A DNA stretch of 64,000 nucleotides from Bullera alba (GCA_001600095.1 BCIX01000003.1:1674001-1738000); one strand, 5' to 3'. Positions 1 through 11,984 are shown, counted from the stretch's first letter. Numbers and translations: made by a program. The notes: generated by a model not told the origin, from the letters alone.

Positions 1-1363
1 TAGCTGTGACATTGTTCCTATGTATTGTCAGTGTTGAGCCTGTGTCGTGGTGAACAACAACAATGAAGAAAGGGTTCGAGAGGGTGGTGAGTTAATTGAG
101 CGAAAAGGTGGTGGTGGGAAATGACGACAGGCATTCCCGGTCAACCCTGTTGACAATCTAACCCTCTGGCTTTGCATACTCCTTGCCTCTCTCAGACTGC
201 TCTCTCCGTTGCCAAGGACGCCTCTGCCTCTGCCATGTTCTTCTCCACCACTTCCGTATGCATACAAGCCAATGAGAAGCAGCATCCACACCAAGGCAGG
301 ACGAGGGGCAACGAGCGGGGGTGGCCGAAACGAGCGATTTGATTGGCTCAACCGGTTCGTTATCAATCCCACCTTCTCATACGAGAAAGACTAGCTTCAG
401 AGATAAGAGATTGAGGGGGGAAAAGAGTGGGTGGAGATAAGCCCGTGAGAAGGGGACCAAGCCCAGATCGGGTTCCATGTTCTGATCGAACGAATCGGGA
501 GAGCGAACCAAACAAGGTAGTCACCGACCATCCCCAGTTCTCGTCCCGGATGCGTCACGCCCAGAACCCCCAGCACTAGTGACGCTTTTCGCCGAGCCTT
601 TCAACCACGAACCAATCACTCACGACCAAAGGTAGGCTTCCTCTCCTGCAGCGTGGGGTCTCTGTTCGGTGAGAGAGCCCGGGTCACCCTATCCCGAATT
701 GAGGTGAAGGTGGACGATGGGCTGGTGGATGTTCTCGAGGGTTCGCGCGAGATGCCGGGCATCTCCCTCCCTCGGGACTCGATGAGCGGTGCTGTCGATG
801 TCATGGTGTGTGGTGGGTAAGGGGTTAGCGGAGGGTGAGAGCAGTGTCAAGAGATAGAGTACTCGTCGAACAAATGATATGCAGCGACATTGAGCAGTCC
901 TCGAGCTCTTTGCCCAATTTGCCAAGACCACTCGCCATCGCACCGGGAGGCAAAGACGCCGGTCCGGCGCGACACTTCTGAACATGACAAAATGGATGCA
1001 ACGTCTCATATGTCGAGCTCGCCGTGAGGATCCTCGTCGACGCCGTGTGCAGCATGCGAGTAGCAGATGGCACCAAGGAGGATCCTTATGGTGCATGAAG
1101 GTCCAGGTCACTTTTGGGTCGTTCTACGTCTTTGCATGTACTATACAAAGTGGCCGAGGCCTATCAGGAAACAATGTCTAAGTCTATGTACCAGGTGCAG
1201 AGTCTTTTCCCTCTCCCACCCCCTCCCTACCCCTCTTACCTCTCTTACCCCTCTCCACCATCCCGCTCGCGATTATAGAAGACGATGAAGCTCGTCTAGT
1301 TGAATTCGAATAATTTTGGCCACCAAACCACCGATCGATAATTTGCCACTCAACTCCGCCACT
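1..1363. other. Intergenic / 3' flank, no gene supported
   Basis: I found no convincing coding sequence here. The 114-codon minus-strand open stretch at 28-372 starts with GTG, not ATG, and has no recognisable domain; the other stretches are overlapping frames without a gene-like splice pattern. A pyrimidine-rich tract lies at about 1200-1262. The right part is the 3' flank of the ammonium transporter. The left part could be the promoter of a gene beyond the window (CCAAT/ATTGG motifs near 268 and 340), which is inference only. Confidence 0.5.
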
Positions 1364-3065
1364 TTACTGGTCGACCCTTCCACCGCCCATCTCGAGGTCG
1401 CCGTGAGGCCTCGCCTTCTCCTGAGGTGGGGTGTAGTCGGACGAGGAGGACTCGAGGACATCACCAGAAGTCATTTGAGGCTTCAAAGACTCGCTTCGGT
1501 GCAATCGGAGCTCGGGGTCGGAACCAACGTAATCGTAGGCGAATTCACCAAGGTAGGCGTCGTCGATACCGACGATTTCAGCCTCCTCCGAGGCTCGGAG
1601 TCGGAGCCCTGGAATGAAGTGCATAATCCACAAGATCACCGAGGTGACCACGAACGAGTAGGCGAAGCCAGCGACAAGGTCTGCGTGAAAAATTAGCATT
1701 TTTGGCTCTTTTTTAGTGTAAAGATGCCTACTCACCGGCCATTTGGTATCCGGCCTGGACCCAGTTGTGGTCGAACCATCCTCCGTCAATGGCAGCGTCA
1801 CCAATAGCGATACCATCAAACTCGGCGACAGAGGACTGAGCGAAGAGACCGGTCAAGAAGGTACCAATCATACCTCCAACACCGTGAGAGGCGAAGATGT
1901 CGAGAGTCTCGTCGACGTTGAGCAGGAACTTGAGCTTGGTGGCAAAGTTGGCACCGACGGCAGCGAGGAAACCAATAGCGACGGCAGCTGGAGCACCGAC
2001 GTAGCCAGACGCAGGGGTGATACCGACAAGGCCGGAGATGGCACCGGAGCAGAGACCGACGGCGGAGAACTTCTTCTCGAGTCTCCAGTCGAGCAACATC
2101 CAGGTGATGGCACCAACGGAAGCGGCAAGGTTGGTAACGATACAGGCCTGGACAGCTCGCAAGTTGGCAGAGAGAGCAGATCCACCGTTGAAGCCGAACC
2201 ATCCGAACCAGAGGAGCACCGTGCCGAGGACGACGTAGGTGGTGTTGTGGGGCTTGTAGGCGAGTCGCTCCGTTCCGTATCCTCGGCGTTTACCAAGGTA
2301 GACGGAGATGGCAAGGGCGGCAGTTCCAGAGTTGATGTGGACGGGTGTTCCTCCGGCGAAGTCGAGACCACCGAGGACGAAAGACCACCCGTTCGCGTTC
2401 CAGGTCCAACAGGCGATGGGGCAGTAGACGATGGTGAGCCAGACGAAGAGGAAGACCATGACGGGGCCGATCTTGGATCGCTCGGCAAAGCCACCAATCG
2501 CGAGGACTCCGGTGATGAGCTGAGGACTGTCAGCACATAATGGAGGAGACTCGATCGAACAACTCACACAGAACATGCACTGGTAGGCGCAGAAGAGCAG
2601 TGCTGGAATTCGAGACGAACCGATCGATGGGTCGCCGAGCACGCCCTTGAGGCAGAAGTACTTCAGGTTACCAATGTAGGCCGATCCGGTCTCTAGAACC
2701 AAGGGTTAGCATTATCTTCGCGAGTCTTCTCCTAGAATCGCGCACCTGAGAAAGCCAACGAGTACCCCCAAAAGAACCATTGAAAAGTACCGACAGAGAT
2801 GCCTGCGATGGACAGGAAGATCATCGACAGGGCGTTCTTTCTCCTCAGAAGACCCGAGTAGAAAAAGCCGACACCGGGGATCATGATCCAAACGAGCGCC
2901 ATGGCGGTCATGACTATTTTGGCGGTTAGCGCGTTGGTTTTCTAGCCGCGGCGCTGGCTGGTACTCACTGAAGGCCATGTCACCTATGTTGTAGACGACC
3001 TCTGTGCCATCTTCCGTGGTGTACTGGATGTTGGACTCTGGCGTCGTGTAAGTGACGTTGGGCAT
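1364..3065 (-). CDS. AMT: Ammonium transporter (Amt/Mep family)
   Basis: High-affinity ammonium permease of the plasma membrane. Five exons (about 2970-3065, 2746-2913, 2568-2692, 1736-2519, 1364-1680) join in frame to give about 496 residues, the usual Amt/Mep length. Visible family segments are the first helix ending in GVGFFYSGLLRRKNA, FQWFFWGYSLAFSE (the Phe gate region), GGFAERSK, GGTPVHINSG with the pore histidine, FGWFGFNGGS, and DIFASHGVGGMIGTFLTGLF with the second pore histidine. The C-terminal tail is cytosolic, acidic and Ser-rich, as in Mep2-type proteins, and ends near residue 496. The start ATG at 3063-3065 directly precedes a short extracellular N-terminus. The intergenic DNA upstream carries a dense set of GATA sites, which fits nitrogen control. 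Which paralogue (Amt1 or Amt2, Mep2-like sensor or not) cannot be decided from sequence by eye. Confidence 0.96.
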
Positions 3066-3143
3066 GGTGGGCGGATTGTTTACGCGGTGACGGTTGAGAA
3101 AGAAGAGAAAGAGGTGAGATGGGGAGATGGGACGTGGGTATTT

Positions 3144-3643
3144 ATCTCTTGCTGATGTCCGAGACGACCCGGAACGCTGTTGGCCCGTTGCAGTCCGTTA
3201 CGGAACGGCCAAGGGAAGTCAAGAGGCGTTAGCAGTCACGATCCAATGGATGCGATTGGTCGAAAGTACGCGGTCGAGTCACGGCTAGTCACGGACGCCT
3301 CTGACTTATCGGTCGACGCCTGGAAGGGGGGTATTGAGGCGAAGAAATCGAGTCTGGGTTTGTCTTGGGCCGTTTAATCAGACTCGCTCTGGGCGCTTGG
3401 GGGCTCGCGCCGGGGTCTGACCTCTTTGTACCTCGTTGGACGATAACAAAGGGGTGGGGACAGAGGCATCAGGGGAATCCCTCGCTGTCACTCGTTCCTT
3501 TCAGACGGATCGGACAGGGGGAAGACAGGGGAAGAATCGTAAGAGGTTTAATTTTCCTTATCTCGCATCCCAGCCAAGCCACTGCCTTATCTCTGTCCTG
3601 TCATTACGCATTGTGATTGGCCGATTAGGAAACACGCTTATCT
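3144..3643. promoter_or_regulatory. Cluster of GATA-factor sites upstream of AMT
   Basis: Six HGATAR matches lie within 500 bp upstream of the ammonium transporter start: AGATAA at about 3142 (reverse), CGATAAG at 3305 (reverse), CGATAA at 3441 (forward), and AGATAAG at 3557, 3586 and 3637 (all reverse). GATA factors (Gat1/AreA class) bind such sites in fungal nitrogen-catabolite-controlled promoters. The density and position argue for nitrogen regulation of this transporter; binding itself is inference. Confidence 0.7.
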
Positions 3644-4259
3644 ACCTTGGCTCGCGCGCCCCTGCCCGGTTTGCCCGTGATTAGTCCGAAGGCCGGAGTC
3701 CGCCGTGACTCGCGAGAGCTCGCGAGGCCACGAGGGTTCGCGCCACATGCGCAACTCCGACGCCGAAAGTGGATCGAGACGTCGTTGCTGAGCAACTCTG
3801 CCCAATCGCAAGGTGGTGAGACTGAGTGCTGGTCAAGTACAGCGACGGTAGCGCCGTTTCAGAATTCAGTCGCTGAAACAGGATGCAATGGTCACTCCCA
3901 CGTCGCCCCATCGCCGAGCTGTGTGTGTGAATCGGCAAGAGAGATCCGTTCTTTGGGTGATCCCTGTCCATGACCCCAGCTGGGGCTTGGTGAGTCTGAC
4001 CACAACAGACTGGTCCAGCAAGTATGTCAGTCGAAAGCAGCAGCTCTCGTATTTTTGTGCTCGGTATTTGAGTACATGATTGAGTGCCTTGACACATTGG
4101 ATTGATGGACGAGAATCCTCGGCGTGAACACAACTTGTGCATGCTCATGCTCATTGCTCATCACTGTCCGAACCTACGCACTCGTATTCTCGATGACGCT
4201 GACTCCGTATTTGCTATCCTCGACATACCCACTTTATGGCATCAGTATGGTTTACCCTT
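3644..4259. other. Intergenic, nothing supported
   Basis: Several overlapping open stretches occur on both strands, including 157 codons on the minus strand (3681-4154). Their composition is unlike a conserved protein and none shows the regular donor and CTGAC branch-site pattern of the real genes here. I see no RNA gene or repeat. Confidence 0.4.
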
Positions 4260-6490
4260 TCGTATGCACCGGGTGAGCGATTCCGAACGATCTCTGTCGT
4301 CTCCGCTGCCTGTAGCGACGGTCCGCTGCGCCTGTTGACATCCAAGAGGGGTCCGCACTCCACAGGCGCCGTGCGTCGGGGTGACCTGGACCACGGTCCG
4401 CTGGCGCGAAGTGACGCCGATACAGGCCATGAACTAGCTGTATCTGGTCTCGTCATCGCATCGAAAGAGTTCTAGACTCACCTGCAAGCAGTCCTTGGTC
4501 CAGCCTTGTCCGAGGAGATCTGACAAGATGAACGGGTGGCCGGTATAGGTGACACCAGCGAAAGTTCAATCGTTCATTCGTTATACCTCTCCGTGAAGTA
4601 GGTCGCAACCGTCATCCTCGTGGTAGGAAACCTGTTGGCCGAAGTGGGTCTCAAGCCGAGCCTTGTGGCCGACAAATCGGTGAGTGGCCGTACGTGCTGA
4701 TACACGCCTGATCAAGGCACGGCTTGGAGCTGTGGGGAGTATGGAGACGGGACAAAGCCAATCTTCTGAGCCTCCTCAGAGGGTCGCCGGAAGCGGGTCA
4801 CTCTCTGGGCGGAGGCGAAGGCTTCCGCCCGGAAGCCTGGATGACATAGCCTGGTCGCGCTCTTTGGGGTTCAGTCACGCGAAGCGCTCACACCTTGGGG
4901 CCAACTCACCATGCTGCCCGTGAAACGGGATCGCCGCTCTTCCATGGTCAACTGCACCGGGTCCAGCCTAGATGACTGGCTAGCCAGCGTGTCGGATGGT
5001 AGGCTCTCGAGCCGACCGCCAATCCCTTGTAGTGCTGCGAGTATAGCAGTGCTCCCGGGGTCCTCCTTGATGGCGCTATGGACTTTGTCGACGTTTCCGA
5101 AAAACCCACCGGATCCCGCCTTGTCACCCGAATTCCTGTATACCTCATGTTTGAGCAGGTTGCCGCAGCATCGAACCGCTCGAGAGCTGGGAGCATCCGT
5201 ACCAAAGTGGCAAGCTCCTGACACCCTGATGAGCGATGAGGAAAGCCGGGGAACGTCGAAAGGCTCTTCTCCAGCATGTACCGGTGCGAGGACGAGGCCA
5301 AACAGCGGGTAGAGGTTGTCCCCGAGCTTCCTAGGGGTATCTGTGGCTGACGAGCGAGGTTGACAAGTCGGGACGCAGGATAATCGCGACCGATGCCTGC
5401 AATTCAATCCTCTTTGCTTGCCACGACCAAAAGTGAATGACAAGGGGGTAGTGCAGTGGTTGTGGATGCCGATGTGGGACGCCATCGGATGAGGTATCCT
5501 GATCGCACTTCTCCTTCCTCAATGGGAGCAGTACACTTGACCCGGGACTTTCAGTTTATTCGCTAGACTGTAGCCTGGTCGGGCAATACTCTCGAAAGGT
5601 TCCGCCCCTTCTCCAAGTCGAACGACTCTCGAGCACCGAAGGTCGGTGTGCTTGACCACCGCGGAAACATCTTGGCCTACAAAGGCAAGGTACTCCTCCA
5701 GCACCTTAGTCGAACGTTGAGAGTTCTGCTTGTTGAGACTAGGAGACCGCGAACGAGTAGGAGGGTGACCAGCGAGTATGTATTGTAGGGATCGGATGGG
5801 GTGGAAGAGGTCACCAGGACGAGTTAGGTGAAAAGCAAACGAATCTGCGATGTAGCGATCCAATCGTCAAAGAGTTACCATGAGGGAAGCAGGCGAGAAG
5901 GAGGCCAGTCCATAGTGTATGGATTGGATGATGAACATCAGACCAAGGTAGCTGAAAAAGCAGAAGCGGCAGTGTAGAGATCGAATCGAGTGGATGCCGT
6001 GGTGAAAGGAGGAAGACGAATCGGATCGATGAGCGATACAGCCTTGGGAGACGAAAGTGGATCGGGATTGAGCTATCTGACGTTGATTTGGTAGTCGACT
6101 CGACCCACTGTTCGATGCAAAGAGCTTGCGTTGGCGAGCGATCCGATGTCCGATGGGTATAAGCTCGTCATCGGCTTGACATGGTGACCATGAGAGCTCC
6201 TCGTGAAGATCGTAGGGGTTTTCCGGTCGATCTGGATGATGAGGTTCCGGTTGGAATCGTCCATCAGCTTCGCATGCCGTTGATATGGCTCGAGCCTCGT
6301 CGTCGGCATCGTGTCTGGGTGGAAAATCGTCCGTGATACCTTCCTCCTCTTCGCCGTCATGGAAGTGTGCGCAAGCACAAGAACAGGAACCGGATCGAGA
6401 GAGTGAATGGTACTCGTAGATCGACGTTGAGCTAGTGTCCGATTGTGTATATGCGACTATCTGTTGACGAGGTGGGTAAGGTAGACGCAA
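4260..6490 (-). pseudogene. Possible unrecognised or decayed minus-strand gene
   Basis: I could not build a continuous model. Minus-strand open stretches in changing frames lie at 5867-6490 (207 codons, first codon TTG, one hydrophobic segment near its end), 5519-5863, 5331-5522 and 4871-5485. Two good donors of the local type (GTGAGT) sit at about 4482 and 4912. The stretch before the second donor contains the peptide GSGGFFGNVDKVHSAIKEDP; before the first is TYTGHPFILSDLLGQGW. Both look protein-like but I recognise no family. It may be an intron-rich, fast-evolving gene, or a relic with frameshifts. No clear ATG start could be chosen. No plus-strand alternative is better. Confidence 0.25.
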
Positions 6491-6519
6491 GGTAGAAGAT
6501 CACCGGCAACTTCGAGACC

Positions 6520-6527
6520 TATAAAAG
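6520..6527 (+). promoter_or_regulatory. TATA-box candidate for the GT31 gene
   Basis: TATAAAAG lies about 207 bp upstream of the chosen ATG of the galactosyltransferase-like gene and in the right orientation. No transcript data are available, so its use is inference. Confidence 0.4.
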
Positions 6528-6733
6528 CAGCCGCGCCCGCCCTGAGCGCGGGTCCAGCGGAATCTAAAGTCCACGTGCGTATTCTGCGGGGCACCAGCGG
6601 GATGTTGTTCGGCCTCGAGTGCATACTCGAGTTGAACCCGAGTCCCGGTCAATCTCGACCTTGGTCCTTGCCTCGACCTTTTCAGCACATCAGCGTATTG
6701 ACCTATGTACATGTTCACAGCGAGGCTTCAGGC

Positions 6734-7931
6734 ATGATTCTCCGGCCATCAGCGACTCGACGTTGGCGTATATCACCGCAATGCGCCCTTCCCGTATTTC
6801 TCTTTCTCGCAATATTCATTCTCCTCCACTCGGCGCCAGCAATCAATCTAGTCGCATACCCCACTCCGAGGTCGTATCCAGAGGTTCTGAAAGCGCCATG
6901 GCCGGGCAGTTGGGATGTACCATCCAATGCGGACACCACGCCTGGAGGATCTGAGAACGATGTGATGTTGATGCTGCACATCTTCTCCACCTCCTCGTCC
7001 AAGTCTAGAGCACGTCGTCAACTCATCAGACAGTACTCTCCGCTCTCGACAACGATAAAGGACCACCAGGTCGAAATCAAATTCATCCTAGGATACTCTA
7101 GCGTCGACAACAGCGAGCGAGAGAAGGAAGAGATAAAGAGGGAGACCGTAGAGCATGGCGATATCGTCAGGCTCGAGGACCTTGTTCGTGGTGATAATAT
7201 CAACGAGGGCAAGACCTGGGAATGGCTCAGATGGGTCGGCAGGCGAACAGACAGGCGAGCTCGCTGGGTCTTCAAATGTGATGATGACGTGAGTGTTGAT
7301 TTGAGTATCGAGCTGATCTCCAGGCGTTGGCGGTACTCGCCAACCTCATACCCATTCTCAAAAAGCTAGACGCTCAGACGCCGACCTATATTGGGTCGTC
7401 GTATATGACAGAGAATGCTCTAGGGCATTACTTCCAAGGTGGTTTCTACGGACTCAGCTGGGGCGTTGTGAGTCGGCATCGTCATCCAGCATGCTGACGA
7501 CAGGTCAAAACCCTCGCTGTAGCCAAAGTGTCCGAGGGCGTTCGGACCGAATTTGCCCACGAGGACGCTAGGACAGGCGAGCTCATGGTGGGTCGAAGTC
7601 TACACGTTGAGCTGACTGTATCAGCATTCCTTGCCGTCAAAGCCCTCTTGCATATCCGCCACCTCTTACAGCTGTCGCCCTGACAAACATAATCTTGGCT
7701 TCTGGCCCATGTATGGCCCGAGGTCACCCGATCCTCGGACCGGTCTCGCGAGGATGGACTTGTGGAAGCGGATCAAGCATTACCGCTCGTCCTCGGCGAC
7801 GGGTTCGATCGTTGCGTGGCATGGGCTCAAGGCGGATGCGGTAGGTGACGCATGGTCCAGTCTGATATGGGCAGGTCGGCTGAACTTTACATTAGGATTA
7901 CATTGAAGCTTGGACGGCTCTACAGCGATAG
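6734..7931 (+). CDS. Beta-1,3-galactosyltransferase-like glycosyltransferase (GT31), with in-frame TAG
   Basis: Type II Golgi-type glycosyltransferase. The ATG at 6734 gives a short basic cytosolic tail followed by a membrane anchor (CALPVFLFLAIFILLHSAP, about residues 21-39). The luminal domain starts with the family feature MLMLHIFST and carries the DxD metal/sugar-nucleotide motif as FKCDDD near residue 182, exactly at the first exon end. Later segments GGFYGLSWGV and AHEDARTGEL match the family's acceptor and ED positions. Five exons (6734-7288, 7324-7467, 7504-7587, 7625-7840, 7896-7931), all phase 0, give 344 residues ending at TAG 7929-7931. The frame stays open and protein-like for another 174 codons (to 8453), so the TAG may be a nonsense mutation, a readthrough stop, or skipped by splicing from 7841 to an acceptor near 8010. 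The acceptor sugar and linkage are unknown. Confidence 0.8.
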
Positions 7932-8453
7932 CAAATCAGCACTGAAAATGGAGACAGCTGGTTTCTGCGTGAGATCGATGGACAGGCACCTTGGACTCGC
8001 CCTCTGGCGCAGGTGTTCGTCGACTATCATGCTCGACATCGTCTTTTTGACCTTGCTAATTTCGATGATCTCACCATTCCGAACCGAAATCACGATCCGC
8101 ACCCCCTGGCCGTAATTTCGTTGGAAGGCCACAGCATTTGGCATGTCGTCCCCGGTCTTGTCGTCCTGCTGCCACATAGCTGGAGTGGATTTCGTTGTCC
8201 CCCAACAGCACCAATCATTGAGCTGCACCCTCGCCTGATCATGCGGCGACACGACACCTCACTCCAAGGTCTTATCTACGATGAAACATCTGCTTCCAGC
8301 TCCCATCGGTTCGCAGAACACGTTCAAACATGGGGAGAAGCACGCTGGCGAGGAAAAGCGCTAGTGATCAATGACGGTTGGCCTGGAATGTCACTCGCAT
8401 ACCGTGACCCTGACTGTACCACTGGCCCACCCGGACCGATTGGGGCAAATTAG
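7932..8453 (+). other. Open in-frame extension behind the GT31 TAG
   Basis: Directly after the TAG, the same frame continues without a stop to 8453. Its first part reads like protein: ENGDSWFLREIDGQAPWTRP, then VFVDYHARHRLFDLANFDDL. The last 60 or so codons look less convincing. There is no ATG near its start, so an independent gene is unlikely. It is probably the missing C-terminus of the preceding glycosyltransferase. Confidence 0.45.
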
Positions 8454-9273
8454 GCCGCGGATGTGACTTCTAGCCCACGTTATGCAACTTCTGGGTGACT
8501 CTTGTCGACACGCAATGATGTCGGCCTGGGGTACCGTGGTTTCCTCATGCTTTGATTGTTCATCTGATGGTGGAGCATCAGTCACTAACCTACTATCGAT
8601 GATGTGAGCAATCTCACAAGAAGACCACCCTACGCTTCGATGGACTTGAGAGACTTCGGTACTTCAATTCGACTGGATCGAAAGCAGGTGCGAAATTCGC
8701 AGGTAGGTCATTTGATCACTAACGAGTTCCACTGTTTGCTAAGCTCTTTCGACTTGTCCATGGGTAGTCGCCTTTGACGTTTGACCGCAGCTTGAACATG
8801 GGCTTTTCCCACAGGACAGAGCGGCTAGTGTGTTCAAGGCTCTTATCGGACATTGGCAAGGGAGCGCTCGAGCTCCTTTCCACTTTCCAGTTCCTCACCG
8901 CTGATACGGCGCACGCTGGCGCACGGTGTACAATCCACGTGGGCAACATTCTTACACACGGTATCCTCCGCGATCGATCCCCGGTTTGTTTCCCGTTGTA
9001 GTAGAAAAGCCAGATTAGGACGAGCTAGCTTAGGGTTTCCTAATACCGCTTTCCTTATCGGGCAATTCGGGCGAATCGGGCTATTCCGAGCCGGCTATCT
9101 GCACTCGACGCAATCAACCCACCCAGCACACGACTCATCACCCCATCCGTCCTCCTCGTCTCTACATACCATATCTTGTTGATCAACCTCATCCCATCCA
9201 CCACATCCATCACTGTCTCCATCTCCCATACCATCACTGTAACACACCTCCATCTGTAGCACACCACTCCACC
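8454..9273. promoter_or_regulatory. Upstream region of the fungalysin gene
   Basis: No gene is supported here. The last 100 bp before the fungalysin ATG are C/T/A-rich (repeated CATC and CCAC), typical of a 5' leader. Three HGATAR-type sites occur at about 8842 (reverse), 9054 (reverse) and 9095 (reverse). Nitrogen control of the secreted protease is possible, but three sites in 800 bp may be chance. Confidence 0.35.
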
Positions 9274-11984
9274 ATGAAGTCGGCAGCGCTAGTCGCTCTG
9301 CTTCCCCTCCTCGCCACCCTGTCAACCGCCCTTCCCTCACCCCCCGCTCCTCGCGACGAGGTCACTGGACACGTCCGCAAGTCTCTGAGCTTTGGCCCCA
9401 AGCATGATCATGCCCGATTCGAGATCCTCGAAGTCGGCCCAGTGTCAGAGGTTGGCCTCCTCGAGCACGTCGACGTGAACGAGGTGGCGAGGCGTTTCAT
9501 TGGCGAGAAGCTCGGTGGCGTCGATGGCTTCTACATCCGTGACGACGTGAGTATCAATACCTTATGGTCTTACATAGCTGACCTGCTATAGACCTACACC
9601 GACGAGCGGACTGGCGTCACACACGTCTATGCCCGACAACTCATTAACGGTCTCGAGGTGTCTGACGGTGACATCAACCTCAACATCGACCGGTATGGCC
9701 GCGTTATCTCCTACGGAACATCGTTCCACAATGGCCCCATCCCCTCTCTCGACAACATGAGCAAGCCGGCCAAAGCGTCCAACCAGTTCTGTTCCACCCT
9801 CCGCTCTACGCTTGACTCGCATCAAGCCGTCCTCGATGGTACCGCGAACAGGGGCCCTTGGGGTTTGGTCAAATCTGCCGCTCAGGTCATCCTCCCTGGC
9901 CTCATCTCACCAGAGCCCGCAGTCGACCAGCACGAGGCTGCCAAGGTCAATCACAACATCAAGTCGGTCCATCATCACATTGATGCCCTGTGCTCTACCG
10001 ATACTCAGGAGGAAACCTTCCTCGACCCAGTCAGCGCATTAATCACTCTTTTGCCCAAGCTTTCCCCGGTGGACTCGATGGTCGACCTCTCCCAGTCCGA
10101 CTTCACCTCCACCCCCCACCACACCCTCGCACCCAAGCCTGCCCCAGCCGAGCCACCCACAGAGGTCATCTCCGGTCCCGGTCTTGCCAAGTCTGGTGTT
10201 GTCAATGAAGTATCTTCTAGGCTCATGTACACTCAGACCGAGGGTGAGCCAAGATTGGTCTGGAAATTCGAGGTCGAAATGCAAGACAGCTGGTACGAGG
10301 CCTACGTTGATGCCCAAACCGCCGAGATTCTCCGAATCGTGGACTGGGCCCACGACTTTTCCTGGAACAACGAGCCAAAAGCCGATGTAGAATCCGGCTT
10401 CAAAGGCGGCAAGCAGAAGCCTCTACCTATCCCCGAGAAGAAGCTCAAGCCATATACCTATCACGTCTACCCATGGGGCGTCAACGATCCTAGCGTTGGC
10501 AACACCACCCTCGAACACAAGCCCTGGGACACGGTCGCGTCGCCTTCTGGCTGGCACGAGGTTCCCTCCTCAGCCAACCCATGGACTGGTCAGCGTCTGC
10601 CAGGTATGAACGTGACTCACAACACGACCACCTTTTACACCACCATCGGCAACAACGTCATTGCGCACGAGGACTGGGAGGGCCAGAACAACTACCTTCT
10701 CAATTACCGACCAATCAGCAACAACTTGACCTTTGTCTACGACTATGGAGAGCCAGAAGGCTTGGCGCCGAAGGAGTACATCGACTTTGTCGTCACTCAG
10801 CTCTTCTACACGAGCAACAAGTACCACGATCTCGTGTACAGGCTCGGTTTCGACGAGGTCGCCGGAAACTTCCAGCTCGCCAACTTTGACAAGGGTGGAA
10901 GGTGAGTTGTTGTTCGCAGACCTAGCTGACGATTCGCAGAGGCGGCGACCCTGTCATTGCCAACGCTCAAGACGGAAGCGGCTACAATAACGCCAACTTT
11001 AGTGAGTACAGCGATAGCGACTTGACTGACAACTAGTGACCCCGCCCGACGGAACTTCCGGACGAATGCGAATGTACGTGTGGGACACTGCGACTCCATA
11101 CCGTGATGGCGATATCGAGGCTGGTATCGTCATCCACGAGCTCAGTCACGGTCTATCTACCCGAATCACTGGTGGACCCATGAACTCTGGTTGTCTCGGC
11201 TACGGAGAGGCCGGAGGTATGGGCGAAGGATGGGGAGATGCTCTCGCCACATTGATCCGACAGATCGAGGAGCATGGACAGTTCAAGAACGGCACCGACG
11301 TCTACAGTATGGGTTCCTGGGCCGCCAACCGAGGCGTTGGTATCCGAAACTTCATGTACTCTACCAACTCGACCGTTAATCCATCCACCTACAAGACCCT
11401 GGACAAGGTGAGTCAAAGTCTTGATTCACGAGCTGACTTTAGCCCGGATACTGGGGTGTACATGCCATTGGAGAGGTCTGGGCCGAGCTCCTCTTCGTTG
11501 TCTCTCAGCGACTCGTTGAAAAGTACGGATTCTCGTCTACCCTTTTCCCTCCCACCAACACATCCGAGCCCAACGACTACTACACCAAGACCAGTGAGGA
11601 GTCTGTCGACGCCTTTGGCAAGAAGGTGCCTCTGGTACCGAAGCACGGCAACACCTTGGCCATCCAGCTAATCGTCGACGGAATGAAGCTGCAGCCGTGA
11701 GTACCGTCTATCCTTGATCCGTTCCGGTGATCGCTAACGCGCTCAGATGCCGACCCTCGTTCTTCGATGCGCGAAACGCTATCGTTCAAGCCGATGAGAT
11801 TCTCACCGGCGGAGAGAACGCCTGTCTCATCTGGAAGGCCTTTGCCGAGCGAGGTCTGGGCCAAGATGCCAACGTCATTGGCCAGACCCCTTGGGGAGGA
11901 GGCATCAGGAACGACGGCCATCAAATCCCAACCAAGGCTTGCAAGTCTGAGGACAAGCCCAAGCACCCCAAGCACTCGGCTTAG
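9274..11984 (+). CDS. MPR1: Secreted fungalysin metalloprotease (peptidase M36)
   Basis: Extracellular zinc endopeptidase made as a preproprotein. The signal peptide is [20 protein letters not shown] long FTP/propeptide region follows (to about residue 240) and then the catalytic domain. Zinc motif HELSHG (HExxH) lies in [13 protein letters not shown]; the third ligand region is [14 protein letters not shown], where the family usually has GEGWSD, so Ser is replaced by Gly. Six exons (9274-9546, 9592-10901, 10940-11001, 11037-11407, 11443-11696, 11747-11984) sum to 2508 bp, 835 residues, in line with fungal M36 enzymes. The tail ends Lys/Pro-rich. The related Cryptococcus enzyme is Mpr1; orthology was not tested. 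The propeptide is normally removed by self-cleavage (family knowledge). The upstream DNA has a few GATA sites. Confidence 0.96.

Noticed and set aside
28..372. 114-codon minus-strand open stretch
   Set aside because: It starts with GTG, lacks an ATG near its beginning, and shows no domain or splice support.
1743..2540. 265-codon plus-strand open stretch
   Set aside because: It is antisense to the main exon of the ammonium transporter, whose spliced frame matches the Amt/Mep family throughout; the stretch has low-complexity Gly/Glu/Asp content and no domain.
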